From the NCBI GenBank assembly GCA_035690885.1, contig DASSKC010000014.1:10479-74478 (forward strand): DNA of 64,000 bases. Direction: 5' to 3'. The position numbers and the translations under genes were made by a program. Positions 1 to 8,763 of the stretch are shown here, piece after piece. The notes under the pieces were generated by a model, which saw nothing but the letters and a program-made list of their open reading frames with translations, had not been told where the DNA came from and searched no databases. Numbering within the stretch: the first letter of the stretch is position 1; each line of letters starts with the position of its first letter. Source of the stretch: Oleiagrimonas sp035690885. GTDB taxonomy: Bacteria; Pseudomonadota; Gammaproteobacteria; Xanthomonadales; Rhodanobacteraceae.

Positions 1-170
1 TCGGTTCGGCGTTCCATGTCTGGGGCGTGCATCGCAACATGGGTGGCTGGCGCAACTGGCGGCAGAACCTGCTGAATGGTCCGCCGATTCCCGCACCACC
101 GAGTTTCACCGGCCTGGCCCTGGCCGGCCTCGCCGCCTTGCGTCTGCTTTGGGACCATCCTGATGCCTGA
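1..170 (+). CDS. C-terminal end of an unidentified membrane protein (partial)
   Basis: Only the last 55 or so codons are inside the window, read in the frame that ends with TGA at 168-170. The visible tail has a Trp/His/Asn-rich stretch (FHVWGVHRNMGGWRNW), a Pro-rich turn and a final hydrophobic segment (GLALAGLAALRLL) that looks like a membrane helix. I do not recognise the family. Its stop overlaps the start of the next gene by 8 bases, so it belongs to the same operon as the GMC dehydrogenase subunits and may be a small membrane component of that system (inference from position). Confidence 0.5.
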   Translation, partial: GSAFHVWGVHRNMGGWRNWRQNLLNGPPIPAPPSFTGLALAGLAALRLLWDHPDA

Positions 171-804
171 TCGTTATCCCGGCTACGACGTGATGCGCAA
201 GCGCGACACGCCATCATGGAATGATGCCACCCGCGCGGTGGTGGATGCGCGTCTGGGCATCGCCGACAAACCGCAATTCCTGACGGCGGAAGCCTGGCAA
301 ACCTTGCAGGCGGTGTGCGCGCGCATCGTGCCGCAACCGGCCACCCGGCCGCAGGTGCCGATCGCCGCGCTGGTCGATCAAAAGCTCGCCGCGGACTCGG
401 GCGACGGCTACCGTCAGGCCGGCATGCCGCCACTGCGCGAAGCATGGCAGCGCGGCCTCAAGGCGCTCGATGCCGAAGCCGACGCGCAGCATGGTCAGCG
501 CTTCCACCAGCTGCCGCGCGCCGCGCAGGAACAATTGCTTGCGGCCATGCAAAATGGCCAGCTTGACCACGCTGCCTGGCATGGCATGCCGTGTGCCGGC
601 TTTTTTTCCGCGCGCCTGGCGCACGACATCCTGGCCGCCTATTACGCGCACCCGATCGCGTGGAGCGAGATCGGCTTCGGCGGCCCGGCCAGCCCGCGTG
701 GCTACGTGCGCCTGCCAGCCAATCGGCGCGATCCGTGGGAAGCCGTCGAGGCCCGACCCGGCGAAGAAGAACACGCACGCAAAGGTAACAAGCATGTTGG
801 ATGA
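163..804 (+). CDS. Gluconate 2-dehydrogenase subunit 3 family protein
   Basis: A 213-residue protein of the family of small subunits that accompany membrane-associated GMC flavoprotein dehydrogenases. I chose the ATG at 163, inside the end of the previous gene; an upstream in-frame start would overlap that gene much further. The segment FLTAEAWQTLQAVCARIVPQP is the usual opening helix of this family. I see no obvious Tat motif or signal peptide. It overlaps the next gene by 11 bases, implying translational coupling and a stoichiometric complex with the flavoprotein. The actual sugar or alcohol oxidised cannot be told from the sequence. Confidence 0.8.
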   Translation: MPDRYPGYDVMRKRDTPSWNDATRAVVDARLGIADKPQFLTAEAWQTLQAVCARIVPQPATRPQVPIAALVDQKLAADSGDGYRQAGMPPLREAWQRGLKALDAEADAQHGQRFHQLPRAAQEQLLAAMQNGQLDHAAWHGMPCAGFFSARLAHDILAAYYAHPIAWSEIGFGGPASPRGYVRLPANRRDPWEAVEARPGEEEHARKGNKHVG

Positions 805-2440
805 TGCACTGCATACGCCGCGCGGCAAGAACGGGCGCGCGCCCGACCCGCTGCGCGTCGGCGCCTGGGTGCCGATGCGCCAATTCGACCACGACGAGGA
901 AGTCGACTTCGTGATCGTCGGCACCGGTGCCGGCGGCGGCACGCTGGCGTGCAAACTGGCCGAAGCCGGTTTCACGGTGGTCGCCTTCGACGCCGGCGCG
1001 TGGTGGCGGCCATTGGAGGAGTTCGCTTCCGACGAGATGCATCAGTCCAAGCTGTACTGGACCGACGAGCGCATCTGCGATGGCGCCAATCCGATCCACC
1101 TGGGCAGCAACAACAGCGGTCAGGCCGTCGGCGGCTCCACGGTGCACTTCGCGATGGTGTCGTTGCGCTTTCGACCCGACTGGTTCAAGTCGCGCAGCGT
1201 GCTCGGCTACGGCGCCGACTGGCCGCTCGACTGGCGCGAGATGTGGCATTACTACGGCGAGGTCGAGCAGGCCTTGAAGATCGCGGGGCCAATCCATTAC
1301 CCATGGGGACCACCGCGCCCGCGTTATCCGTATCGCGCCCACGAGATCAACGCGGCCGGCCGGGTGCTCGCCAGCGGCTGCGAGGCAATGGGCATCAACT
1401 GGACCGAGACGCCATTGGCGACCGTCTCGGCGCCGCGCGGCAAATCCCCGCCCTGCGTGTATCGCGGGTTTTGCGTTGCGGGCTGTTCAACCAACGCCAA
1501 GCAAAGCGCGTTGGTCACCTGGATACCGCGTGCGGTCAAGGCCGGTGCCGAAGTGCACGACCTGGCCATGGTCGGGCGCATCCAGACCAACGACGCCGGC
1601 CGCGCCACCGGCGTGCGCTACCACCGCGAAGGTGCCTGGCACTTCCAGCGCGCACGCCACGTGGTGGTCGCCGGCTATGCCATCGAGACCCCGCGCCTGT
1701 TGCTCAATTCGGCCAACGCCCGCTTCCCCGATGGCCTGGCCAACAGCTCGGGGCTGGTCGGAAAGAATCTCATGGTGCAAACCAATCAGGGCGCATTCGG
1801 CGTCATGCAAGACGAGATCCGCTGGTACAAGGGGCCGCCGTCGCTGACCCTGACCGAGCACTGGAACTACACCGATGAGGGCAAGGATTTCTTCGGTGGT
1901 TACGCATTCATGTCGCAAGGTCCGTTGCCGCGCGCATGGGCCGCGACCCAGGCCGGCAACCACGGTTTGTGGGGGCAGGCGCTGCTCGATGAGATGGAAA
2001 AATACAACCATCAGGCGGGGCTGAAGATCGTCGGCGAAACCCTGCCGCAGGAGCGCAACCGGGTCACGCTGGCCGACGAGACCGATCAATATGGCCTGCC
2101 CATCGCGCGCGTGACCTACTCACTGTGCGACAACGACAAGGCCCTGGTCGACCACGCGGTGAACTTCATGTCCGAGGCGCTGGAGGCGGCCGGCGCGCGC
2201 GACGTATGGGCCGAAGCCGACGACACCGCGCACCTTGGCGGCACCGCGCGCATGGGCGATGACCCGCGCACCAGCCTGGTCGATGCCGATTGCCGCTGCT
2301 GGGACATTCCCAATCTGTGGGTCTGCGACGGCTCGGTGTTTCCCACCGTGGGCGGGGCCAACCCGTCGCTGACCATCCAGGCCATCGCCTGCCGCACGGC
2401 CGATCGCATTTGTGCGTTGTCGAGGCGTGGTGAGCTATAA
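794..2440 (+). CDS. GMC family oxidoreductase (FAD-dependent dehydrogenase, gluconate-dehydrogenase-like large subunit)
   Basis: A 548-residue flavoprotein. The N-terminal dinucleotide-binding motif (FVIVGTGAGGGTLACKLAEA) lies near residues 35-55 and binds FAD. The C-terminal GMC signature is clear, with HLGGTARMGDDP followed by NLWVCDGSVFPTVGGANPS, which supplies the catalytic His and Asn region. A Cys-containing stretch (CVYRGFCVAGCSTNAK) sits mid-protein as in membrane-bound gluconate/sorbitol dehydrogenases. The start at 794 overlaps the small-subunit gene. With that gene it should form a periplasmic or membrane-bound dehydrogenase feeding electrons to the respiratory chain; no cytochrome c subunit is seen inside the window. 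Substrate unknown. Confidence 0.85.
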   Translation: MLDDALHTPRGKNGRAPDPLRVGAWVPMRQFDHDEEVDFVIVGTGAGGGTLACKLAEAGFTVVAFDAGAWWRPLEEFASDEMHQSKLYWTDERICDGANPIHLGSNNSGQAVGGSTVHFAMVSLRFRPDWFKSRSVLGYGADWPLDWREMWHYYGEVEQALKIAGPIHYPWGPPRPRYPYRAHEINAAGRVLASGCEAMGINWTETPLATVSAPRGKSPPCVYRGFCVAGCSTNAKQSALVTWIPRAVKAGAEVHDLAMVGRIQTNDAGRATGVRYHREGAWHFQRARHVVVAGYAIETPRLLLNSANARFPDGLANSSGLVGKNLMVQTNQGAFGVMQDEIRWYKGPPSLTLTEHWNYTDEGKDFFGGYAFMSQGPLPRAWAATQAGNHGLWGQALLDEMEKYNHQAGLKIVGETLPQERNRVTLADETDQYGLPIARVTYSLCDNDKALVDHAVNFMSEALEAAGARDVWAEADDTAHLGGTARMGDDPRTSLVDADCRCWDIPNLWVCDGSVFPTVGGANPSLTIQAIACRTADRICALSRRGEL

Positions 2441-2522
2441 GATGCACGCAAGCCAAGCGGTGGCAACGGCACACCGACAAGCGTAAACTACGCTGTTCTC
2501 TACAAAAACCGACGACCACGCC

Positions 2523-3866
2523 ATGCCCGGCAAGCTTTTCATCAAAACCCACGGCTGCCAGATGAACGAGTACGACTCGGCCAAGATGGCCGACGTGCTC
2601 AAGGCCTCGCACGGCCTGGAGTTGACCACCGACGAGTCCGATGCCGACGTCATCCTGATCAACACCTGCTCGATCCGCGAGAAGGCGCAGGAGAAGGTCT
2701 TCAGCCAGCTTGGCCGCTGGAAGTCGTTCAAGAAAGACGGCAAGCCGGTGGTCATCGGTGTCGGCGGCTGCGTGGCGTCGCAGGAAGGCGAGGCGATCGT
2801 CAAGCGCGCACCGTACGTGGATCTGGTGTTCGGTCCACAGACCCTGCACCGCCTGCCCGAAATGATCGAAGCCACCCGCGCCACGCACCAGCCGCAGGTC
2901 GACATCAGCTTTCCGGAAATCGAGAAATTCGACGCCCTGCCCGAGCCGCGCGCCGACGGCCCGACCGCGTTCGTGTCGATCATGGAAGGCTGCTCCAAAT
3001 ATTGTTCCTACTGCGTGGTGCCCTACACGCGCGGCGAGGAGCTTTCGCGCCCGTTCGACGACGTGATCGGCGAGGTGGCGATGCTGGCCGAACAAGGCGT
3101 GCGCGAGGTGAATCTGCTGGGCCAGAACGTCAACGCCTATCGCGGCCCGATGTTCGACGGCGGCGTGGCCGATCTGGCGGTGCTGATCCACGCCATCGCC
3201 GAAATCGACGGCATCGGCCGCATCCGCTTTACCACCTCGCATCCGGTGGAGTTTTCCGACTCGCTGATCGAGGCCTACGCCAACGTGCCCAAGCTGGCCA
3301 ACTTCCTGCATTTGCCGGTGCAGTCAGGGTCGGACCGCATCCTGTCGGCGATGAAGCGCGGCTACACGGCGCTGGAATACAAGCAACGTATCCGCAAGCT
3401 GCGCGAGGCGCGTCCGGACATCTCGATTTCCTCGGATTTCATCGTCGGCTTTCCCGGCGAGACCGAGCGTGATTTCGAGCAGACCATGAAACTGATCGAC
3501 GCCATCGGTTTCGACTCGAGTTTCAGCTTCATCTACTCGCGCCGCCCCGGCACGCCGGCATCCAATCTGCCCGACGACACCAGCGACGCGACCAAGCACG
3601 AGCGCCTGTCGCGCCTGCAGGCGACGATCACCGCGAACGCGAAAAAGATCAGCGATGCCATGGTCGGCAGCACCCAGACCGTGCTGGTCGAGGGCCCGAG
3701 CAAAAAGAACCCGAAGGAAATGACCGGCCGCACCGAGAACATGCGCTTCGTCAACTTCCCCGGCGACGCGCGCATGCAAGGCCGGTTCGTGGATGTGGTC
3801 ATCACCCAGGCCATGGCCAACTCGCTGCGTGGGCGGGTCACCCAAACCGCCGCAATACCCGCATGA
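2523..3866 (+). CDS. miaB: tRNA-2-methylthio-N6-dimethylallyladenosine synthase MiaB
   Basis: A 447-residue radical-SAM methylthiotransferase that converts i6A37 to ms2i6A37 in tRNAs reading UNN codons. The N-terminal MTTase domain carries the three auxiliary-cluster cysteines at Cys12, Cys49 and Cys83. The radical-SAM cluster motif CxxxCxxC is at Cys157, Cys161 and Cys164, followed by VVPYTRG. A TRAM domain ends the protein (TVLVEGPSKK, MTGRTENMRFVNF). The length matches the family. It heads the conserved miaB-phoH-ybeY-corC order, although 131 bases carrying two hairpins separate it from phoH. Confidence 0.97.
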   Translation: MPGKLFIKTHGCQMNEYDSAKMADVLKASHGLELTTDESDADVILINTCSIREKAQEKVFSQLGRWKSFKKDGKPVVIGVGGCVASQEGEAIVKRAPYVDLVFGPQTLHRLPEMIEATRATHQPQVDISFPEIEKFDALPEPRADGPTAFVSIMEGCSKYCSYCVVPYTRGEELSRPFDDVIGEVAMLAEQGVREVNLLGQNVNAYRGPMFDGGVADLAVLIHAIAEIDGIGRIRFTTSHPVEFSDSLIEAYANVPKLANFLHLPVQSGSDRILSAMKRGYTALEYKQRIRKLREARPDISISSDFIVGFPGETERDFEQTMKLIDAIGFDSSFSFIYSRRPGTPASNLPDDTSDATKHERLSRLQATITANAKKISDAMVGSTQTVLVEGPSKKNPKEMTGRTENMRFVNFPGDARMQGRFVDVVITQAMANSLRGRVTQTAAIPA

Positions 3867-3870
3867 CAAA

Positions 3871-3968
3871 GCCCCTCTCGCTCCGGGAGAGGGGCCGCAC
3901 CATCGCGACCCATCGCAACATGTCGGACCCTCATCCGCCTGTCGGCACCTTCTCCCGGAGGGAGAAGG
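3871..3968. repeat. Intergenic double-hairpin element between miaB and phoH
   Basis: Two inverted repeats close together: a CCCCTCTC/GAGAGGGG stem at 3871-3895 and CCTTCTCCC/GGGAGAAGG at 3948-3968, joined by a CCTCATCCGCCTGTCGGCA segment. This arrangement resembles the CTCTCCC/CCTTCTCCC intergenic elements that are abundant in Xanthomonas and Stenotrophomonas genomes. No T-run follows either stem, so it is not a canonical terminator. It may still stabilise the miaB mRNA end. Confidence 0.65.
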
Positions 3969-3997
3969 ATTCACCCTCCACATTTTTCGCAACCGTC

Positions 3998-4990
3998 ATG
4001 GCCCCAGCACCCACCGAACAAGATTTCACGCTCGAACCGAGTGACAATGTCCGCCTGGCCAACCTCGCCGGCCCGTTCGACGAACACCTGCGCCAGATCG
4101 AGCTGCGTCTGGGCGTGGAGATCAACAACCGCGGCAATATTTTCCGCGTGATTGGCGAAGCTTCCGCGGTCAAGGCCGCCGACAAGGTGCTGCACGCACT
4201 GTACGCAGCGACCGAAAACGAGGTACTGGACGGCCCGCGCATCAACCTGATTTTGTCCGACTCGGGCATCGACGCGCTGGCCGAGGACGCCGCCGACGAA
4301 GCCCAGGAAGTGGTCATCAAGGTCAAGCGCGGCGTGGTCAAGGGCCGCGGCCCCAACCAGGCGCGCTACCTGCACGCCATCGCCACCCACGACATCAATT
4401 TCGGCGTCGGCCCGGCCGGCACCGGCAAGACGTATCTGGCCGTGGCCAGTGCGGTCGAAGCGCTGGAAGCCGGTCGCGCGGAACGTCTGCTGCTGGTCCG
4501 CCCGGCGGTCGAAGCCGGCGAGAAGCTGGGCTTTCTGCCCGGTGACCTGAGCCAGAAGGTCGACCCGTACCTGCGCCCGCTGTACGACGCACTGTACGAA
4601 ATGCTGGGCTTCGACAAGGTCGCGCGCCTGATCGAGCGCAACGTCATCGAGATCGCACCACTGGCGTACATGCGCGGGCGCACGCTCAACGATTCCTACG
4701 TGATTCTGGACGAGGCGCAAAACACCACCGTCGAGCAGATGAAGATGTTCCTGACCCGCATCGGCTTCGGTTCGGTGGCGCTGATCAATGGCGACGTGAC
4801 CCAGATCGACCTGCCGCACAACGCGCGCTCGGGTTTGCGCCACGCCATCGAAGTGTTGCGCGGCGTGGACGGCATCAGCTTCACGTTTTTCACTTCACGC
4901 GACGTGGTGCGGCACCCGCTGGTGGCGCGCATCGTGCGCGCCTACGAGGCCGAAGACAGCCGCCGTGCACAAGAAAAAAACGATCACTGA
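3998..4990 (+). CDS. phoH: PhoH family ATPase
   Basis: A 330-residue cytoplasmic PhoH/YbeZ-type NTPase, thought to act with YbeY in rRNA and RNA metabolism. Walker A GPAGTGKT is at residues 138-145 and Walker B VILDEAQN at 235-242. The region before Walker A matches the YbeZ-type N-terminal extension. I chose the ATG at 3998, because the longer in-frame reading would translate the intergenic hairpin element. ybeY follows immediately, as in most proteobacteria. Confidence 0.95.
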   Translation: MAPAPTEQDFTLEPSDNVRLANLAGPFDEHLRQIELRLGVEINNRGNIFRVIGEASAVKAADKVLHALYAATENEVLDGPRINLILSDSGIDALAEDAADEAQEVVIKVKRGVVKGRGPNQARYLHAIATHDINFGVGPAGTGKTYLAVASAVEALEAGRAERLLLVRPAVEAGEKLGFLPGDLSQKVDPYLRPLYDALYEMLGFDKVARLIERNVIEIAPLAYMRGRTLNDSYVILDEAQNTTVEQMKMFLTRIGFGSVALINGDVTQIDLPHNARSGLRHAIEVLRGVDGISFTFFTSRDVVRHPLVARIVRAYEAEDSRRAQEKNDH

Positions 4991-4994
4991 CGCC

Positions 4995-5477
4995 ATGCCG
5001 ACAGCTGCCGATTCAGCCATCGTCCACGTGGGCTACAACCTGCCACGCCGCGGCTTGCCGGCAAGCGCCAGTTTTCGTCGCTGGGTCGCCGCCGCGCTGG
5101 AGGGTGCGGCACGCCGCGACGCCACGGAGTTGTCGATCGTGCTGGTCGATGCCGATGAAGGCCGCGAACTGAACCGCCAGTACCGCGACAAGGATTACGC
5201 CACCAACGTGCTGTCGTTTCCGGTCGAGTTGCCCGAGGGCATCGAGACACCACTGATCGGCGACCTGGTCATCTGCGCACCCGTGGTCGCACGCGAAGCC
5301 GGCGAGCAGGACAAGCCCGAGCGCAACCACTGGGCGCACATGACCGTGCACGGCGTCTTGCATTTGCTCGGCCACGACCACATCGTCGACAGCGAGGCCG
5401 AACGCATGGAAGCGCTGGAAACGCGCATCCTGGCCACGCTTGGCATCGCCGATCCATACGCGCCGCGTTTCGGATAG
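4995..5477 (+). CDS. ybeY: Endoribonuclease YbeY (16S rRNA maturation)
   Basis: A 160-residue zinc-dependent endoribonuclease involved in 16S rRNA 3' maturation and ribosome quality control. The metal-binding signature HGVLHLLGHDH is at residues 119-129 with all three His ligands present. I prefer the ATG at 4995, 4 bases after the phoH stop. A GTG at 4965 would overlap phoH and add ten residues. It sits between phoH and corC in the standard order. Confidence 0.95.
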   Translation: MPTAADSAIVHVGYNLPRRGLPASASFRRWVAAALEGAARRDATELSIVLVDADEGRELNRQYRDKDYATNVLSFPVELPEGIETPLIGDLVICAPVVAREAGEQDKPERNHWAHMTVHGVLHLLGHDHIVDSEAERMEALETRILATLGIADPYAPRFG

Positions 5478-5522
5478 AATCGAATCACCCGCCCCATCCC
5501 GGGGCCGAGACAATCAAGGTAT

Positions 5523-6371
5523 ATGAACGAGGATCCTGGAAGTACCTCCGCCCTGGCGCACCGTTCCTGGTGGGATCGCCTGGGCCACGTTTTTTCCGGT
5601 GAACCGCGCACGCGCGACGAGCTTCTCGAAGAGCTGCGCAGCGCCCAGTCCAACGGACTGCTCACCGACGACACCATGGGCATGGTCGAGGGCGCCGTGC
5701 GCGTCACCGAGCTGGACGTCGACGACGTCATGGTGCCGCGCGTGCAGATGGTCATGCTATCGGCCAACGCGTCGATCAAGGACATTGTCGCCACCGTGGT
5801 CGAATCGGGCCACTCGCGCTTCCCCGTGCATGGCGACGACAAGGACGAAATCCTCGGCATCCTGCTGGCCAAGGACTTGCTCAAGTACTTCGGCGACGGT
5901 GAAAACTGCGACATCCGCAGCTTGTTGCGCCCGGCGGTGCTGATCCCCGAGTCCATGCGTCTGAACGTGTTGCTGGCCGAATTCCGCCTCAGCCACAACC
6001 ACATGGCCCTGGTCGTGGACGAGTACGGCGGCGTCGCCGGCCTGGTCACGATCGAGGATGTGCTCGAGGAAATCGTCGGCGAGATCGACGACGAGCACGA
6101 CGACGAGGAGCCGCCGGTGATGATGCAGCCGCTGGACGGTCGCGAGGGTTGGCTGATCAGCGCATTGACACCCATCGACGACTTCAACGAAGCCGCCGGC
6201 ACGCGCTTTTCCGACGAGGAATTCGACACCATCGGCGGCCTCATCACGGCCGAGTTCGGGCACCTGCCCGAGGTCGGCGAAGAAACCGTCACCGGCCGGT
6301 ATCTGTTCCATGTGCTCGAGGCCGACGACCGGCGCGTATTGCAGATGCGCGTGGAGCCCAAGGCGGAGTAA
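5523..6371 (+). CDS. corC: CorC/HlyC-type CBS-domain transporter-associated protein
   Basis: A 282-residue soluble protein of the CorC (YbeX) type. A VMVPR motif near residue 70 opens the first of two CBS domains (about 70-190), and the C-terminal CorC_HlyC domain follows from about 205 (GWLISALTPIDDFNEA). The family is linked to magnesium/cobalt homeostasis and to ribosome metabolism. In related genomes lnt (apolipoprotein N-acyltransferase) normally comes next; here the next genes are a metallothionein and a convergent OtsA-like gene. Confidence 0.93.
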   Translation: MNEDPGSTSALAHRSWWDRLGHVFSGEPRTRDELLEELRSAQSNGLLTDDTMGMVEGAVRVTELDVDDVMVPRVQMVMLSANASIKDIVATVVESGHSRFPVHGDDKDEILGILLAKDLLKYFGDGENCDIRSLLRPAVLIPESMRLNVLLAEFRLSHNHMALVVDEYGGVAGLVTIEDVLEEIVGEIDDEHDDEEPPVMMQPLDGREGWLISALTPIDDFNEAAGTRFSDEEFDTIGGLITAEFGHLPEVGEETVTGRYLFHVLEADDRRVLQMRVEPKAE

Positions 6372-6496
6372 CCGACTGCCCTTTCCTGTGCACGCGGTGA
6401 ACACGATTGGCGCATCAGCCGTCTGGTCACCGCGCTTTCATGGCGCCACGCGTACATTGGGAGCGCACTTGATCACACACCCCGGGAGGTCCCGCC

Positions 6497-6682
6497 ATGG
6501 AAATCGACCATACCTGCGCCAACCCTGCATGCGACTGCCAGGTCAAACATGCAGGCGAGTTCTGCAGCGACACGTGTCGCGAACATGGTGACAGCAACAC
6601 GCTCGATCACTGCACCTGCGGACACGGTGACTGCGGAACATCCACGCCCGAAACGCGCGGCGTGCCCGATCAGGACGACTGA
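6497..6682 (+). CDS. Bacterial metallothionein-like Cys-rich protein
   Basis: A 61-residue protein with eight Cys (7, 12, 14, 23, 27, 39, 41, 46) and several His. They are arranged as CxxxxCxC, CxxxC and CxCxHxxC, the spacing of bacterial metallothioneins that bind Zn or Cd in a thiolate cluster. A GGGAGG Shine-Dalgarno sequence stands 6-7 bases before the ATG. The protein is acidic at both ends and has no signal peptide, so it should act as a cytoplasmic metal buffer. It lies just after corC but is probably transcribed separately, since 125 bases lie between them. Confidence 0.75.
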   Translation: MEIDHTCANPACDCQVKHAGEFCSDTCREHGDSNTLDHCTCGHGDCGTSTPETRGVPDQDD

Positions 6683-6710
6683 CGCAACATCGCGACACGA
6701 CGAATGCCGG

Positions 6711-8237
6711 TCACGCGGTGCGGCTGGCCGGCATCGCCGTATCGTGTGCGCCCGTGCGCGTCGTCAATGCACGCATAAAATCGTCACTCCAGCGTGCCAG
6801 ATCCCGGCCACGCAACACGCTCATCAACGCGCCCCAACGGGCACGGCGTTCGTCCAGCGGCATGCGCATGGCCGTGCGAATGCCCGCCGCCACGTCGCCG
6901 ACATCCAAGGGATTGACTTTTACCGCATCGGTCAGCTCGTCGGCGGCTCCGGCAAAACGCGACAGCACCAGAACACCGGGATCGGCAGGGTCCTGACAGG
7001 CAACGTATTCCTTGGCCGCAAGCGTCATCCCGTCGCGCAGCGGCGTCATCAGGCCGACGTCGGCCATGCGCAGGTAGCCGGCCAGCGCCGACTCGCGCAA
7101 CTCGCGCTTGATGTAGCGTACGGGCGTCCAGTCAGCGCCGCCGTGGCGTCCGTTGACGTCGCTGATGTGACGGCTGATCTCGTCATCCAGTTTCACGCAA
7201 CGCGGCATGTCGTAGCGCGCCGGTGGCGAAATTTGCAGCATCGAGAACGTTCCGGCCGTTTGCGGTGCTTGCTGCAGCAAATGATCGATCGCATGCAGTC
7301 GCTGACACACGCCGTTGGCGGGATTGGGTCGGTCGACACCGATCAGGAGCTTGTGGCTGCCGAGCTTGTCGCGAAAGCATCGATACATGTCGCGCTCGCC
7401 CGCTCGTTGCGCCACGCGCGCCATGTGTTCCACGTCGATACCGAATGGAAAGGTCGCCAACCGCACCGTGCGGTCACCGACCCGCAACCCGTCGGCCCCA
7501 TCGAGCATGGCACCATGGAATGCAATCAGGTAATCACGCAACGCATGAAGGTCATGTGCGGTTTGCACGCCGACCAGATCGCACGCACCAAGACCACGAA
7601 AGGCCTCGTCGTGGCGCGGCAGCGATGCCAGCACGCTGGACGCCGGCACGGCATCATGCAAAAGCAGCCCGATGCGATGGGTGACGCCCATCGCACGCAG
7701 TTCGCCGGCCATGGGCAACAAGTGCAGACCGTTGATCCAGATCCGGTCGTTCGGCCGCAACTGCGTTTTCAGCAGACCCGCCAGCTGCGCGTTGATGCGC
7801 AACCATGCCGCCATTTCCTCGCGATCGAATCGCATGTCGTGAAGCCGGCTGTGCAGCAACGGATGCAGCGCACGGGCATGGAACCCGTTGTAAAACGCCT
7901 CGTGATCGGCCCGGTCGAAATCGAATGCGGCGCAATCGAAGCCGGCGCGCGGATCGGGCCGCGTATCCAGGATCGGTGTCGTGGCAATCTTTCCGCTCCA
8001 CCCGAACCACAGCCCGCCATGCATGGCGAGAACGCTGCGCAGCACCGTCGCCAGGCGCCCGCATGACGCATCGTCGCGGCGCAGGATGCGGTTGGACACC
8101 ATCACCAGACGACCGTCGTCTGCCGCCGGGCGCGGCTTTCGATGATGAACGCGGGCGCAATCGCTCGAAGCTGCGCGAGTCGACCGGGTCGATGTGTCGG
8201 AAAATGCATGCTTGGTCTGGATCATGGTGTCGAGCAT
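6711..8237 (-). CDS. OtsA-like trehalose-6-phosphate synthase homologue with altered active-site motifs
   Basis: A GT20-family protein of up to 508 residues. Recognisable family blocks are GRLVMVSNR (42-50), GGLWFGWSG (74-82), the block around 167-175, and TPLRDGMTLAAKEYVA (398-413) followed by PGVLVLSRFAGAADEL. Several catalytic motifs differ from the OtsA consensus: the glycine motif AGGLA reads CGRLA (59-63), WIHDYHLLP reads WINGLHLLP (167-175), and RLDYxKG reads RPNPANG (303-309). The first 40 residues are unlike OtsA and a later start is possible. No otsB is nearby. It may have another specificity, a regulatory role, or be inactive. It is divergent from csbD. Confidence 0.75.
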   Translation of the reverse strand: MLDTMIQTKHAFSDTSTRSTRAASSDCARVHHRKPRPAADDGRLVMVSNRILRRDDASCGRLATVLRSVLAMHGGLWFGWSGKIATTPILDTRPDPRAGFDCAAFDFDRADHEAFYNGFHARALHPLLHSRLHDMRFDREEMAAWLRINAQLAGLLKTQLRPNDRIWINGLHLLPMAGELRAMGVTHRIGLLLHDAVPASSVLASLPRHDEAFRGLGACDLVGVQTAHDLHALRDYLIAFHGAMLDGADGLRVGDRTVRLATFPFGIDVEHMARVAQRAGERDMYRCFRDKLGSHKLLIGVDRPNPANGVCQRLHAIDHLLQQAPQTAGTFSMLQISPPARYDMPRCVKLDDEISRHISDVNGRHGGADWTPVRYIKRELRESALAGYLRMADVGLMTPLRDGMTLAAKEYVACQDPADPGVLVLSRFAGAADELTDAVKVNPLDVGDVAAGIRTAMRMPLDERRARWGALMSVLRGRDLARWSDDFMRALTTRTGAHDTAMPASRTA

Positions 8238-8305
8238 GGCACCGCAAACCTGTATGCAGCATGGTTCGCTCGCGCATGCATGACGTGACGTAAGGCACCG
8301 GGACA

Positions 8306-8315
8306 GTTAGCTAAC
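8306..8315. repeat. Short perfect palindrome GTTAGCTAAC between the otsA-like gene and csbD
   Basis: A 10-bp perfect palindrome in the 204-base divergent intergenic region that must hold both promoters. It could be an operator half-set, but no regulator is adjacent and a palindrome this short can arise by chance. Confidence 0.25.
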
Positions 8316-8441
8316 GGGTGGCTAAACACATCACACCGGAGGCTCGCCCCGTTTACTCGCGATAAACCCGCAGGGGTGGACAGTGAAGACACACCCACAT
8401 GGGAACGGCAACATGTGTTTGCCTTCCGGAGACGAGACCGC

Positions 8442-8642
8442 ATGAACGAAGATCGCATCAAGGGCAACTGGAAGCAGTTGTCGGGCAAGCTCAAGGAACG
8501 CTGGGGCGACCTCACCGACGACGACCTGAAAAAGGCCGACGGCAACCGCGAGTATCTCGTGGGAAAACTGCAGGAGCGCTACGGCATCGCCAAGGATGAA
8601 GCCGAACGTGAAGTGTCCGCGTTCGAGCGCAACCTGCACTGA
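8442..8642 (+). CDS. CsbD family stress protein
   Basis: A 66-residue hydrophilic protein whose opening MNEDRIKGNWKQLSGKLKERW is the hallmark of the CsbD/YjbJ family of abundant general-stress proteins of unknown biochemical role. A GGAGACGAG ribosome-binding sequence precedes the ATG at 8442; earlier in-frame starts would add an unrelated tail. It is divergent from the otsA-like gene and 121 bases before the PLD gene. Confidence 0.93.
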   Translation: MNEDRIKGNWKQLSGKLKERWGDLTDDDLKKADGNREYLVGKLQERYGIAKDEAEREVSAFERNLH

Positions 8643-8763
8643 TCTGCGAGGGCACCGGGCAAGGACGCCCTTTGTCCGCGAACACTCCAGGCCTGCGCGA
8701 AACCGCCGGCGTGCACCGAACCAGTGAAGCGCAGGCCCGGAAACAACCCGTCCGGACCCGGTG

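Noticed and set aside
8396..8417. CACATG...CATGTG inverted repeat before csbD
   Set aside because: The arms contain the self-complementary CATG, so the symmetry is weak evidence; no regulator is nearby.
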